A stretch of 64,000 bases of DNA from UBA6055 sp965203755 (GCA_965203755.1 OZ241910.1:1798001-1862000); one strand, 5' to 3'; counted from the stretch's first letter, positions 32,771-42,092 are shown. Made by a program: numbers and translations. The notes: generated by a model not told the origin, from the letters alone.

Positions 32771-32810
32771 CGCAGAGGATTACACAGGATAAGAGCGCAA
32801 GCGGTAAAAT
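32771..32810 (+). promoter_or_regulatory. Promoter region of the methyltransferase-HNH gene, similar to the one at 34266
   Basis: The stretch begins CGCAGAGG and ends GCGGTAAAAT, with TAAAAT (32805-32810) as -10. A GGAG ribosome-binding site follows before the ATG at 32842. The same elements, CGCAGAGG, AGGAT and G-GGTAAAATG, recur upstream of the 5-methylcytosine methyltransferase gene. Confidence 0.4.
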
Positions 32811-32841
32811 GCAGGCTGATATTAGATAGAGGAGCAGCGCA

Positions 32842-34254
32842 ATGGCGGAGCCGAACTTCCAGAACCGCACACTTTATCACGGCGACAATTTAGACTTCCT
32901 GCGCGGGATGAACAGCGAAACCGTGCATTTGATCGCCACCGACCCGCCCTTCAACAAAAACCGCGACTTCCACGCGACGCCGGACAGCCTTTCGGCGGGC
33001 GCAAGGTTCAAAGACCGCTGGTCATGGGAACGCGATGTGCATGAGGAATGGGTCGACAGCATCAAAGACGATTGGCCGGCGGTTTGGTCGATGATTGAGG
33101 CGGCGCGGGCCGCTTATGGCGATGATATGGCCGCCTTCCTGTGCTGGCTTGGCGTGCGCGTCATGGAAATGCGCCGCGTTTTGCGACAGGACGGCAGTTT
33201 GTATCTGCATATCGACCATACTGCTCATGCTTATGTGAAGGGCCTGATGGACGCGATTTTCGGGCATAAGAATTTTAGAAATGAGATTGTGTGGTTTTAT
33301 AAGACAGGTGGCACTAGCAAACGGTGGTTCGGCAGGAAGCACGATACGATTCTATTCTATACCAAGTCAGATAATTACACCTACAGTCCGCAAAAAGAGA
33401 AATCGTACCTTTCACACAAATACGGGTTTTCAAATATCAAAATATACGAAGATAAACAAGGTTACTATACAATGGTTGGCATGCGTGATGTTTGGGATAT
33501 TCCCGCATTGCGAGGCAACCAGCCAGAAGCAATGGGCTACCCGACGCAAAAGCCGCTGGCTCTGTATGAACGGATTATCAAAGCGTCCAGCAATGAAGGT
33601 GATTTTGTGCTTGATCCTTTCTGCGGCTGCGCCACAACGCCGGTCGCCGCCGAACGTCTGGGCCGCCAATGGATTGGGATGGACATCTGGGACGGCGCTA
33701 AGGATATTGTCCTTATGCGCTTGGAAAAAGAGGGAATGGCAAGGCCCGACAGCGAGCATGGCTTGATGTTTCCTCACGATGTCCACTATACAACCAAGCC
33801 GCCGGCCCGCACCGACGACAACGCGATGGCGGCGCCCAGCTTCCGATTGAAAATCCAGCGGCCAATAGAGGCTTGGGAGAAGATCGCGCACAAGGGGATG
33901 GTGAACATTTTGATGCAGGCGCAAGGCACAGAAGGCGGCGTCATCTGCGGCGGCTGTGGGCGCGTGCTGGAAAAAGAGTTTATGGAACTTGACCATATCA
34001 CGCCAAAATCCGACCGCGGCGCCAATCACATCCTCAATCGGATACTGCTGTGCCGTCCCTGCAACCGCCGCAAGCGCGACAATCTGACTCTGCGCGGCCT
34101 GCTGCGCGCCAACAAGAAGGCCAAGTGGATGAAAGATGAAGACATGGCCAAGATGGCGCAAAGCTATGCCACCGACAAGGCGGAATGGGTGCGCGGCTGT
34201 TTTGACACCGAAGAATGCCAGGACTTGATTGCGGGCAACCACTCTTTATTGTAA
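32842..34254 (+). CDS. Beta-class DNA methyltransferase fused to a C-terminal HNH nuclease domain
   Basis: A 470-residue fusion. The methyltransferase part has catalytic motif IV TDPPFNKNRDF (residues 33-43) before AdoMet motif I LDPFCGCATT (257-266), the beta order of N6-adenine or N4-cytosine enzymes. Motif I reads FCGCAT instead of FxGxG. The region between them is AT-rich and should hold the target-recognition domain. Residues 369-408 are a complete HNH zinc domain: C369-x2-C372, LDH385, H396, N399, C404-x2-C407-N. Such a fusion may both modify and cut one target, like a compact restriction-modification enzyme, or the HNH part may only bind DNA. It shares NFRNEIVW and KRWF-RKHD-ILFYTKS with the Type III Mod protein at 43.5 kb, so the two are related. 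Confidence 0.8.
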   Translation: MAEPNFQNRTLYHGDNLDFLRGMNSETVHLIATDPPFNKNRDFHATPDSLSAGARFKDRWSWERDVHEEWVDSIKDDWPAVWSMIEAARAAYGDDMAAFLCWLGVRVMEMRRVLRQDGSLYLHIDHTAHAYVKGLMDAIFGHKNFRNEIVWFYKTGGTSKRWFGRKHDTILFYTKSDNYTYSPQKEKSYLSHKYGFSNIKIYEDKQGYYTMVGMRDVWDIPALRGNQPEAMGYPTQKPLALYERIIKASSNEGDFVLDPFCGCATTPVAAERLGRQWIGMDIWDGAKDIVLMRLEKEGMARPDSEHGLMFPHDVHYTTKPPARTDDNAMAAPSFRLKIQRPIEAWEKIAHKGMVNILMQAQGTEGGVICGGCGRVLEKEFMELDHITPKSDRGANHILNRILLCRPCNRRKRDNLTLRGLLRANKKAKWMKDEDMAKMAQSYATDKAEWVRGCFDTEECQDLIAGNHSLL

Positions 34255-34265
34255 GGTGTTTTTGC

Positions 34266-34300
34266 CGCAGAGGGCAGGATATGTGCATAAGTGGTAAAAT
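34266..34300 (+). promoter_or_regulatory. Promoter region of the 5-methylcytosine methyltransferase gene
   Basis: It starts CGCAGAGGGCAGGAT and ends GTGGTAAAAT, with TAAAAT at 34295-34300 as -10. It resembles the segment at 32771-32810 in order and sequence but is five bases shorter between the CGCAG and TAAAAT elements. The leader to the ATG at 34363 is about 55 nt. Confidence 0.4.
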
Positions 34301-34362
34301 GTGTTCTGAATGTAAGTATATGTATATCCAAATCAATTTGGGTGAATGTACGGAAAAACCTT

Positions 34363-35409
34363 ATGGCGTCCGTGATTGACATATTCTGTGGTGCAGGTGG
34401 ACTTACTCATGGATTTGTGCAACAAGGCTTTAATGTTGTTGCAGGTGTTGACAATGACATTGATTGCAAGTTTGCCTATGAGTACAACAACAATACTCAA
34501 TTCATTCACAGATCCATACTTGACATAGCATCTGAAGAAATTAGATCGCTGTTTGTCCCAAACCAACCAAAAGTTTTAGTGGGCTGTGCTCCGTGTCAAC
34601 CATTCTCTACATATACACGTAAACATACTTACACTGATAAGTGGCGGTTAGTTGGAAAGTTTGCTGAATTGATTTTAGAGATACGACCTGAGATTTTATC
34701 AATGGAGAACGTCCCATCTCTAAAATCGCATAAAAAGGGAGAGATATTTCGACGTTTCATAGAGATGCTTGAGCCACACTATAGTATTATGAGTAAAATA
34801 GTATACACCCCTGATTTTGGTGTGCCTCAAACTCGTAGAAGGCTTGTCGTATTAGGTTCAACACTTGGAGAAATCAGGCTCATTGACAAGACGCATCAAG
34901 CGGAAGACCATATCAGTGTTCAAGAAGCAATAGGTTCCTTGCCGCCAATCAATGCCGGCGAGGTTTGCGAAAGCGATTTACTGCATAGATCACAGGGGTT
35001 GTCACCGATCAACATGAAGCGAATCCGTCAGTCAAGGCCTGGTGGTACGTGGCACGATTGGGATGAAGATTTGCGTGCTCCATGCCACAGAAAAGAGAGC
35101 GGGAAAACATATCGCAATGTGTATGGACGCATGCGTCCTACGCTCCCCGCTCCAACTGTCACTACCCAGGCTTACAGTTTTGGCACCGGGCGTTTCGGAC
35201 ATCCAGATCAAGACCGAGCATTGTCGCTGCGTGAGATGGCGTTGCTCCAGACTTTCCCACCTGACTATCAATTCGTTGACTCTAGCAATCCAAATTATTC
35301 ATTTACCCGTATCGGTAAAATGATAGGCAACGCGGTTCCTGTTGCGCTGGCAAAAGGCATTGCTAAAAGTATTGAAAGGCATCTTGAAGAGCATGGACAA
35401 TCAAAATAA
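34363..35409 (+). CDS. DNA (cytosine-5-)-methyltransferase
   Basis: The ATG at 34363 is chosen because the protein then begins ASVIDIFCGAGGLTHGF, the normal motif I; an in-frame start at 34291 would add 24 unlike residues. The 348-residue enzyme has catalytic Cys78 in GCAPCQPFSTYT (motif IV), SMENVPSL (VI), QTRRRLVVLG (VIII) and GNAVPVALAKGI (X). It transfers a methyl group to C5 of cytosine in a specific site. Composition is strongly AT-rich compared with the host, so it was probably acquired. The last 17 bp overlap the start of the GHKL-ATPase/nuclease gene, indicating translational coupling and a joint function. Confidence 0.92.
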   Translation: MASVIDIFCGAGGLTHGFVQQGFNVVAGVDNDIDCKFAYEYNNNTQFIHRSILDIASEEIRSLFVPNQPKVLVGCAPCQPFSTYTRKHTYTDKWRLVGKFAELILEIRPEILSMENVPSLKSHKKGEIFRRFIEMLEPHYSIMSKIVYTPDFGVPQTRRRLVVLGSTLGEIRLIDKTHQAEDHISVQEAIGSLPPINAGEVCESDLLHRSQGLSPINMKRIRQSRPGGTWHDWDEDLRAPCHRKESGKTYRNVYGRMRPTLPAPTVTTQAYSFGTGRFGHPDQDRALSLREMALLQTFPPDYQFVDSSNPNYSFTRIGKMIGNAVPVALAKGIAKSIERHLEEHGQSK

Positions 35410-37384
35410 CGAACCAAAATATAAGATGACAATTGGTTTGAGCGTCCTGGAGCATTTGGGGATTGGTCTCTACAGTAATGTTCCTGCTGTTCTATCGGAA
35501 GTTGTGGCAAATGCTTGGGATGCGGATGCCGAAAACGTCTGCATTCGCATTGATCCAGATCAACGCGAAATTGTTATTTTCGACGATGGCAGCGGAATGA
35601 CGGTCAGCGATATCAATGAGAAATACTTAAAAGTCGGTTACAAGAAACGCGAGAGCGAGCCAAACCAAGGTATCACGCCTAAGTTCGGCCGACAGCCGAT
35701 GGGGCGAAAAGGGATCGGGAAGCTGTCGTTGTTTTCTATTGCTGAAAAAATCGAGATTCACACCGTCAAGGATGGCGAAAAGAACGCTTTTAGAATGAGC
35801 AGTCAGGATATTCAAAAAATTGCGAGTCAAGCGCGCGAAGATTACCATCCAAAGCCTTTAGGAAGCGAGCTAGTGCAGATTGAACAGGGGACAAGCATAA
35901 AGCTGACTAATTTGAAGAAACGGATTGATAGAGCAGATGAATTTTTAAGAAAACGATTGGCTAGACGCTTCAGCATAATTGGAAAAGATTTTAACGTCAG
36001 CATTGATGGTAATTCTATATCGCGAAAGGATAGAGATTACTACAAGCATATTCAATTTCTTTGGTATTTTGGCGAAGAAAATAAGAATGAAGAGCTAAAA
36101 AAGTTGTGCAGCAATGCCAAGCAGTCTGAGTCCATTTGTGAAATTGTAGACCAAGAGAAGGACTATCAAATATCAGGTTGGATAGGCACTGTAGAGAGCA
36201 CTGTAAAGAAACGAAAGCAAATTGATGAAGGCACCAACAGTATCGTGATTTTTGCCAACGGCAAATTAGTGCACGAAGACATATTTAAAGATATGAAAGA
36301 AGGTGGAGTTTGGACTAAATACATTATGGGCGAGATTGATGCCGACTTTATGGATGACAGCAATAAAGAAGACATTATTACAAGCGCTCGCCAAAGCCTG
36401 AAAGAAGATGACCAACGATATACTCAGCTTAAAGGATTTCTCCAAAATGGAGTAATAAGACAGATTGCAGCAAACTGGCAGAAGTGGCGCAACGAGTCCG
36501 GTAGTGAGAAAGTGTTGCGCGAGCGGAAAAATATCAAGCGCTGGTATGATCGATTAAAAGGGGACCAAAAAGACTCTGCCAAAAAATTGTTTGGCAAAAT
36601 TGAAGCGCTTGATGGAATAGGTGAGGCGGACAAAAAAGAACTGTACAAAGCATCAATGTTCGCATTTGAAAAGCTGTCAATAACCCAGCAGCTTAGTATT
36701 TTGAACAGATTAGAGACTGAAAAGGACTTTGAACTCATTTCAAAAATTTTTGGGGATCTAACAGACTTGGCAAGAGTTCACTATTACGAGATTGCAAAGG
36801 TCCGTGTTGGGATAATCAAGAAATTCAAGGAAACCGTTGATAAGAATAAGAAAGAAAGGGTAATACAAGAGCACATCTTTAAAGCGCTTTGGCTGCTGGA
36901 CCCATCATGGGAACGGGCTACGACTAATGAGAGGATGGAAGAGACTGTTAGAGGAGAATTTGAGAAAATAGATGCTGGTCTCACCGACGCAGAGCGAGCA
37001 GCACGAATCGACATACGTTTTCAGACCGTTTCAGGAAGAAACGTCATTATTGAATTGAAACGTTATAGCGTAACAGTTAATGTTCATGATCTTACGAAAC
37101 AGATTAGCAAATATAAGGACGCATTACAGAAATGTTTAGACAAAAAGTTCCCTAATAAACCTAGAATAATTGAAATTTTCTGTATCATGGGTTCTCGACC
37201 ATCTGGTGGAGACGAGGACACAGTGAAAAACCATCTTGCAGCTTACAGCGCTAGGTATATGACTTATGATGAATTGATTGATAATGCGCTCAACAGCTAT
37301 CAAGAATACTTGAATGCGGAGAAGCGAATTTCCGATTTAGCTTCTATTATCGACAGCATTGACGAAGATTTTGACACTGAATAA
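35393..37384 (+). CDS. GHKL (Hsp90/MORC/MutL-like) ATPase fused to a PD-(D/E)XK nuclease domain
   Basis: The ATG at 35393 lies inside the end of the methyltransferase gene and gives 663 residues. The N-terminal Bergerat fold is clear: LSEVVANAWDADAENV with the catalytic Glu36 and Asn40, DDGSGM (64-69) and GRKGIGKLS (104-112). The middle is long and charged, with coiled-coil character. The C-terminal nuclease has Asp540 in ARIDIRFQ and Glu554-Leu-Lys556 in IIELKRYS, the PD-(D/E)XK pattern. Known: MutL/MORC-like ATPases occur in prokaryotic restriction-modification loci. Inferred: an ATP-dependent restriction component that cuts DNA lacking the C5 methylation of its partner. The gene is AT-rich and has no similarity to host-like neighbours. 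Confidence 0.82.
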   Translation: MDNQNNEPKYKMTIGLSVLEHLGIGLYSNVPAVLSEVVANAWDADAENVCIRIDPDQREIVIFDDGSGMTVSDINEKYLKVGYKKRESEPNQGITPKFGRQPMGRKGIGKLSLFSIAEKIEIHTVKDGEKNAFRMSSQDIQKIASQAREDYHPKPLGSELVQIEQGTSIKLTNLKKRIDRADEFLRKRLARRFSIIGKDFNVSIDGNSISRKDRDYYKHIQFLWYFGEENKNEELKKLCSNAKQSESICEIVDQEKDYQISGWIGTVESTVKKRKQIDEGTNSIVIFANGKLVHEDIFKDMKEGGVWTKYIMGEIDADFMDDSNKEDIITSARQSLKEDDQRYTQLKGFLQNGVIRQIAANWQKWRNESGSEKVLRERKNIKRWYDRLKGDQKDSAKKLFGKIEALDGIGEADKKELYKASMFAFEKLSITQQLSILNRLETEKDFELISKIFGDLTDLARVHYYEIAKVRVGIIKKFKETVDKNKKERVIQEHIFKALWLLDPSWERATTNERMEETVRGEFEKIDAGLTDAERAARIDIRFQTVSGRNVIIELKRYSVTVNVHDLTKQISKYKDALQKCLDKKFPNKPRIIEIFCIMGSRPSGGDEDTVKNHLAAYSARYMTYDELIDNALNSYQEYLNAEKRISDLASIIDSIDEDFDTE

Positions 37385-37520
37385 CACTGACAACCACGCC
37401 TCTTTCCGCGTCCTCCACGTTGCCCCCGACTAGCATGGACGGCATCCGGGCAGGCGGTATCAAGAAGCAGCCAAGCCGCATCGCCAAAAATATCCATTCC
37501 CTTTTTGTGCGATTTATCGC

Positions 37521-37548
37521 TTGCCGCGTTTCAGGAATTTGTTAAACT
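37521..37548 (+). promoter_or_regulatory. Candidate promoter of the BMP-type binding-protein gene
   Basis: TTGCCG (37521-37526), a 16-bp spacer and TAAACT (37543-37548). The leader of about 50 nt ends in a strong TTGGAGG ribosome-binding site at 37594-37600. Confidence 0.4.
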
Positions 37549-37605
37549 AAATAATGCAAGGCTGTCACATTTTCATAATTCGATCATATTGTTTTGGAGG
37601 AAATT

Positions 37606-38871
37606 ATGTCCCGCAAATTGCCACTGCTGTTTCTGGCGCTTATCCTCGCCGCGCTTGCCATTGTTCCCGCGGCTGCCCAAGAAAATGTCGTTTTTGGTGT
37701 TGTTCTGGTGGGGCCGAATGATGACCGCGGCTGGAGCACCTCGCATCATGAAGCCGGCGAGTATGTCGTGGCGAACCTGCCCGGCGCCGAGATGCTTGAG
37801 TTCGAGAGCCTCAATCCAGCCGATTCGCCCGAAACGACCTTGATGGATGTGGTTGAGTTGATGGTCGATGAAGGCGCGTCCGTCATCTTCACCACGTCGG
37901 ACAGTTTTGAAGAAGATACCAACGTGGTCGCGGCCGCCTTCCCCGACGTGACCTTTATCAACATCACCGGCAGCAACGCCATCCGCGCCAACGAAATCGT
38001 CGAAGGCGACCATGCCATCATGCACGACCTGCCGGAACTGCCGCCGGCGAACGTCGGCAACTTCAACGGCTACATGGAACTGCCGCGCATGATCGCCGGC
38101 TGCGCCGCCGCTTTGACCAGTGAATCCGGCGGCATCGGCTATCTGGGCGCTTTGATCAACCCGGAGACCCGCCGGCTGGCGGCTTCGAGCTATCTTGGAG
38201 CCCGTTACTGCGCCGAAAATTACCGCGATGACATGACCGCCGATGACATCAGCTTCGAGGTGGTCTGGATTGGCTTCTGGTTCAATATCCCCGGCGTGAC
38301 GCTTGACCCGACCGAAGTCGCCACCAGCTTTCTGGACGGCGACGCCGATGTGATTATCTCTGGCATTGACACCACCGAAGCGATCACAGTCGCCGGGCAG
38401 TATATGGCTGAAGGCGATACCAGCTATGGCATTCCCTACGGCAACGTCAATGGCTGTTCAGAAGCGCCCGATGCCTGCATTGGCGCCGCTTATTATAATT
38501 GGGGCCCCGCTTATCTCGATGTGGTTCAGCGCGTGCTGGACGGCAGCTGGTCGCAGGAATGGCGCTGGCTGGAGCCGAAGTGGGATGAGATCAACGAGGA
38601 CGGCTATTATACCGACAGCGACGCCAGCGTGATTGGCTTCAAGCTGGGCGATGCGCTAAGCATGGCGACCATCGAGAGCCTGAACGCCTTCGCCGCTGAA
38701 ATCGAGGCCTTCCAAACTGACCCGATGCGCGCCGACGAGATTTTCCTGTGGGAAGGGCCGCTGAACCTGCAAGACGGCACGCCGCTGGCCGCTGAAGGCG
38801 AGCCGGTGAGTCTGCTGGATATCTGGTTTATTCCGCAGCTGCTGGAAGGCATGACCGGCGCCAGCGAATAA
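37606..38871 (+). CDS. BMP-family ABC transporter substrate-binding protein (orphan)
   Basis: The ATG at 37606 follows GGAGG by 5 bases. The 421-residue product has a cleavable signal peptide (LPLLFLALILAALAIVPAAAQ) without a lipobox Cys, then the basic-membrane-protein fold: VVFGVVLVGPNDDRGWSTSHHE, MVDEGASVIFTTS, NGYMELPRMIAG, GYLGALINPETRRLAAS, VIISGIDTTEA and LLDIWFIPQLL. BMP proteins bind nucleosides or related solutes outside the membrane for an ABC importer. No permease or ATPase gene is adjacent, and the normal GC content contrasts with the AT-rich genes before it. It is followed by a hairpin terminator. Confidence 0.85.
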   Translation: MSRKLPLLFLALILAALAIVPAAAQENVVFGVVLVGPNDDRGWSTSHHEAGEYVVANLPGAEMLEFESLNPADSPETTLMDVVELMVDEGASVIFTTSDSFEEDTNVVAAAFPDVTFINITGSNAIRANEIVEGDHAIMHDLPELPPANVGNFNGYMELPRMIAGCAAALTSESGGIGYLGALINPETRRLAASSYLGARYCAENYRDDMTADDISFEVVWIGFWFNIPGVTLDPTEVATSFLDGDADVIISGIDTTEAITVAGQYMAEGDTSYGIPYGNVNGCSEAPDACIGAAYYNWGPAYLDVVQRVLDGSWSQEWRWLEPKWDEINEDGYYTDSDASVIGFKLGDALSMATIESLNAFAAEIEAFQTDPMRADEIFLWEGPLNLQDGTPLAAEGEPVSLLDIWFIPQLLEGMTGASE

Positions 38872-38898
38872 GCAAAGCGCAAGAACGGCAATATCAAG

Positions 38899-38930
38899 AG
38901 GGGCGCGCCGCCGGGCGCGTCCTTTTTGTT
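38899..38930 (+). terminator. Rho-independent terminator after the BMP gene
   Basis: A GC-rich hairpin with arms GGGCGCG and CGCGTCC (one G-T pair) around a short loop, followed by CTTTTTGTTTTTG. It lies 28 bp after the stop codon and just before the end of the convergent Type IIG gene. Confidence 0.75.
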
Positions 38931-38940
38931 TTTGTATCTT

Positions 38941-41900
38941 TCATTCAGTGATGACGCGGCGGGCGATCTCGTCGATGGCGGCGATTTCGGCGGCGGTGTG
39001 CTCGCGGGCAAGACGGCGCGAACGCCCAAGGCCGCCATTAAGCAGCTCGCTTTCTTCCATTAGCTTGTTCTCTGCGATTTTCTGATGCGCCTGTAGGCTT
39101 AACCGCGCCAATGCCTGATGATCGGCATCATCCGCTTTGAACATAGGAATAGCGCAGGCTTCAAATGGCGTGCGGTGAATATCGCGGGGCGCTTTATATT
39201 TCTTAATGGCCTCATTGACGCAAGGGGTATTCAGCAGGGCGCAAAGATAATGAGCTTCGTCTACTGTTGACGGCGAATAATAGTATGTTTTCGTGTCGGC
39301 CACAAACCCTGTTACCCTGCGCCGATCCACTCTCAAATTGTCGGCGTCAATTTCTAATACACAACTCGCCAGATTTGCACCATTTGCATTGTACATTACC
39401 CGAAAGCCGTCTTTTACGTTCTGCGCGGTCAGTTTATTCCGATAATTTATCCAGTCGGGGAGAACTTGCGTTACTGTATCTTTTTTCAGCTTTTCCCACA
39501 TTTCATTTGCTTTCTCAAACCAAGTCTCAAAATCCCGCATATTGCCGTTGGCGGCGAAACCCCACATATTATACAGCATTTGGAGTCGGTCCTCTTCATC
39601 CAGCTTGGCCGGCAGGGCAACCATATTCAATTTCTGAAAACCGAAGGGCAGCAGATGCTTGCTAAGCAAAGTCGCATAGAGATACATATTGCTGACCGAG
39701 CCTTGCAGCTGGATGCCTTTCCACGGCGACTTGGCATCGCGGTCAAGCTCTGGATCGGTCTTGATGACCGGGCCTACCTTGCCGACCGAATGGACAAAGC
39801 ACAAATTGCGCGGGAAGAGTGACGCTCCCGTCACAAAATGACTATGATAAAGACTGCGAACCCCCGACTCAACAAAATCGGTGACGGTTTCCTCAATTCG
39901 CAGCTGCGGCGCGGCTTCGGCCAGCGGCAGTTCATGTTTGTCAAACCGGGCATGGTAGGTTTTGGTGGGGATATGCTGCGGCCTGACATCATCCTTTGAA
40001 AGAATCAAAACGGCCGCCGGCACATTGAATAGCGGCTTGACGTCCTGCACGTCCAGGATGCGGCTCATGCCCTGGCCTTGAAAGGGTCGATGCTGCTTGG
40101 CGCCGGTGATGACGCTGCGCGGCATGACAAAAGCCAAAACGCCGTCGTCTTTCAAATAGCAGCCGCGGGCATGGGCGAAAAACAAGGCGCTTAAATCCAT
40201 CTGGGTAAAGAGCTTCACATCGCCAGGGTCAATAAGCTGATAATAGAGACACAGGTCTTTCACCTCGTCCTGATAAACGGCGCTGCTGATATAGCGATAA
40301 GCCAGCCAGGGCGGGTTGCCGGCAACCACGTCAAAACCCCGTTCGGCCAGCACCAGCGGCCGCGAGAGATTCTTGAGGATATACGCCCAAATGCTGTTGC
40401 GCCCTTCGCGGATTAAGCCGACCAGCAGCTTGAAGTTGCTCTCCCACAGCTTGATAAAGGTCGGGTTGGTCAGCCCATCATATACCACATCCTGTATAAC
40501 GCTTTTGAAGAGTTTCACAATTTCGTTCATTTGCTGGGGGTCGCTGGCGATTTTGGCGAATTGATCCATGTACTCGATTGTTTTGGTCAGTTTGCTGGCG
40601 TCTGATGCCGATTCAAGCGGGATGCGAAACAGTTCATCCTTGTCCCAATCAACCGCGATGGTGATGGATGCTTCATTTTGATTTTCCAAGGGGCGCATGA
40701 GTGAATCGGCCATAAACACCGGCAGCGGCATCGCCTCGTTTTCGCCATTGCTGGTCTCAAAATGCTCGGTCAGCGCCAGCAGAACATTGACCCGCGCAAT
40801 CGTGACCGCCAGCGGATGGACGTCCGTTCCCATGATATTGTTCAAGGCGAACTCGACCAGCTTGGGGCCCGTCAGGCCATGGTCAGCCAACCGCCGAATG
40901 GCGCTGAACAGGAAAGTCCCCGAACCACAGGCCGGGTCAAGCAGGCTTTGCGGCGCCCGATAGTCGATCTCTTGCAGCGTCAGCTGCGCCAGCCAATCGG
41001 GGGTATAGTATTCGCCCAGGTCATGCCGCGTTTCGGGGTCGACCAGATTTTGATAAAGCTGCTTCAATAAATCCTGCCGAACCGCGCTTAGGTCATAAAC
41101 CTGCAACTCTATCGACAGGCCATAGAGCAGGTCAAGCGATTCTTTGCGGATGCCGTCCATCAGCGCCCACGAGAAAAAATCATTCTCGCCGATGTTGCTG
41201 ACCCCATGCTGATGAAAAGCCTCGCCGTTGACAACAAGATGGATCATATTTCTGTCGGGACGTCCCTGAAGCGCGGCGAAGGCCAGCAGCTTGGCGAACT
41301 GCGACAGATAAGTATGCCGTATGAACAACTCATCATCGGCGATATCCGAACCATAGACTTTGCTCAACAGCGCCCGCCACTGCCCGCGCCAAACATCAAG
41401 CTCGCTGCGGTCGTCGACTTTGCTTAACTGCCGTCTCAAGGTCTGGCTGACAAGCTGAAAGGTAGGACTGCTGATGCCGAAGCGCTGGACAATATCGGCG
41501 GCCGTCGGCTGGATATTCTGGCGGCTGAAAAGATACGAATCCAGCCACAGCCAGGCGGTCTCGGCCGAGGCCTTGGTGATATCGAATCGGTCGACTTCTT
41601 TGGCTTCTTCGACATCATCCAGCACATAGGTATGAAAGCGAACGCCATCAGTCAGCATGCCGACATAGCGATGAAGCTCTGGCATATCGCGCATATAATC
41701 GCGGAGTTGATGCACAGCCGATTCAGGAACGTCCTTAATGCTCCGTTTGAACTCAATCAGCAGATCGCCAAGCAGCGCATCCACATAGCCATGCTTCTGC
41801 ACTTTGGTCATGGTGACATGATGCTCAAGCTCAATGTCTTCATATTTAACGCCAAACGCGTCGCTGATGAAGCCAAGAAACAGATGACTGACTTGCCTTT

Positions 41901-41976
41901 CCGGCTGCTGGGTTGTGTGCGCCTTGGCGATGTTTTCAATGTAGGCTGTCAGTTTTTCGCTGAATTCGGGGGTCAT
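38941..41976 (-). CDS. Type IIG restriction-modification enzyme (nuclease, N6-adenine methyltransferase and specificity region in one chain)
   Basis: A 1011-residue protein starting with MTPEFSEKLTAYI. An N-terminal PD-(D/E)XK-like core has Asp66 in GYVDALLGD and Glu75-Phe-Lys77 in LLIEFKRS. A helical linker leads to HDLGEYYTPDWLA (319-331), AdoMet motif I LLDPACGSGTFL (345-356) and catalytic NPPW (554-557), all typical of N6-adenine methyltransferases in the Eco57I/Type IIG class. The C-terminal 400 residues include a probable target-recognition domain (ALLNTPCVNEAIKKYKAPRDI region). Composition is host-like except for a mildly AT-rich C-terminal part. It would methylate one strand and cut at a distance, needing no partner protein. 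It is convergent with the BMP gene. Confidence 0.85.
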   Translation of the reverse strand: MTPEFSEKLTAYIENIAKAHTTQQPERQVSHLFLGFISDAFGVKYEDIELEHHVTMTKVQKHGYVDALLGDLLIEFKRSIKDVPESAVHQLRDYMRDMPELHRYVGMLTDGVRFHTYVLDDVEEAKEVDRFDITKASAETAWLWLDSYLFSRQNIQPTAADIVQRFGISSPTFQLVSQTLRRQLSKVDDRSELDVWRGQWRALLSKVYGSDIADDELFIRHTYLSQFAKLLAFAALQGRPDRNMIHLVVNGEAFHQHGVSNIGENDFFSWALMDGIRKESLDLLYGLSIELQVYDLSAVRQDLLKQLYQNLVDPETRHDLGEYYTPDWLAQLTLQEIDYRAPQSLLDPACGSGTFLFSAIRRLADHGLTGPKLVEFALNNIMGTDVHPLAVTIARVNVLLALTEHFETSNGENEAMPLPVFMADSLMRPLENQNEASITIAVDWDKDELFRIPLESASDASKLTKTIEYMDQFAKIASDPQQMNEIVKLFKSVIQDVVYDGLTNPTFIKLWESNFKLLVGLIREGRNSIWAYILKNLSRPLVLAERGFDVVAGNPPWLAYRYISSAVYQDEVKDLCLYYQLIDPGDVKLFTQMDLSALFFAHARGCYLKDDGVLAFVMPRSVITGAKQHRPFQGQGMSRILDVQDVKPLFNVPAAVLILSKDDVRPQHIPTKTYHARFDKHELPLAEAAPQLRIEETVTDFVESGVRSLYHSHFVTGASLFPRNLCFVHSVGKVGPVIKTDPELDRDAKSPWKGIQLQGSVSNMYLYATLLSKHLLPFGFQKLNMVALPAKLDEEDRLQMLYNMWGFAANGNMRDFETWFEKANEMWEKLKKDTVTQVLPDWINYRNKLTAQNVKDGFRVMYNANGANLASCVLEIDADNLRVDRRRVTGFVADTKTYYYSPSTVDEAHYLCALLNTPCVNEAIKKYKAPRDIHRTPFEACAIPMFKADDADHQALARLSLQAHQKIAENKLMEESELLNGGLGRSRRLAREHTAAEIAAIDEIARRVITE

Positions 41977-42092
41977 GCTGTCGCTCCTTGTGCGCGGCTA
42001 AGTTCATTATATCACTTTCGCCGCGGCCTGCACTGGTCATCTGCTGGCCGAGTCTTTATCATTGGAAGGGCGAATAGACGCGGGAAGAGACG

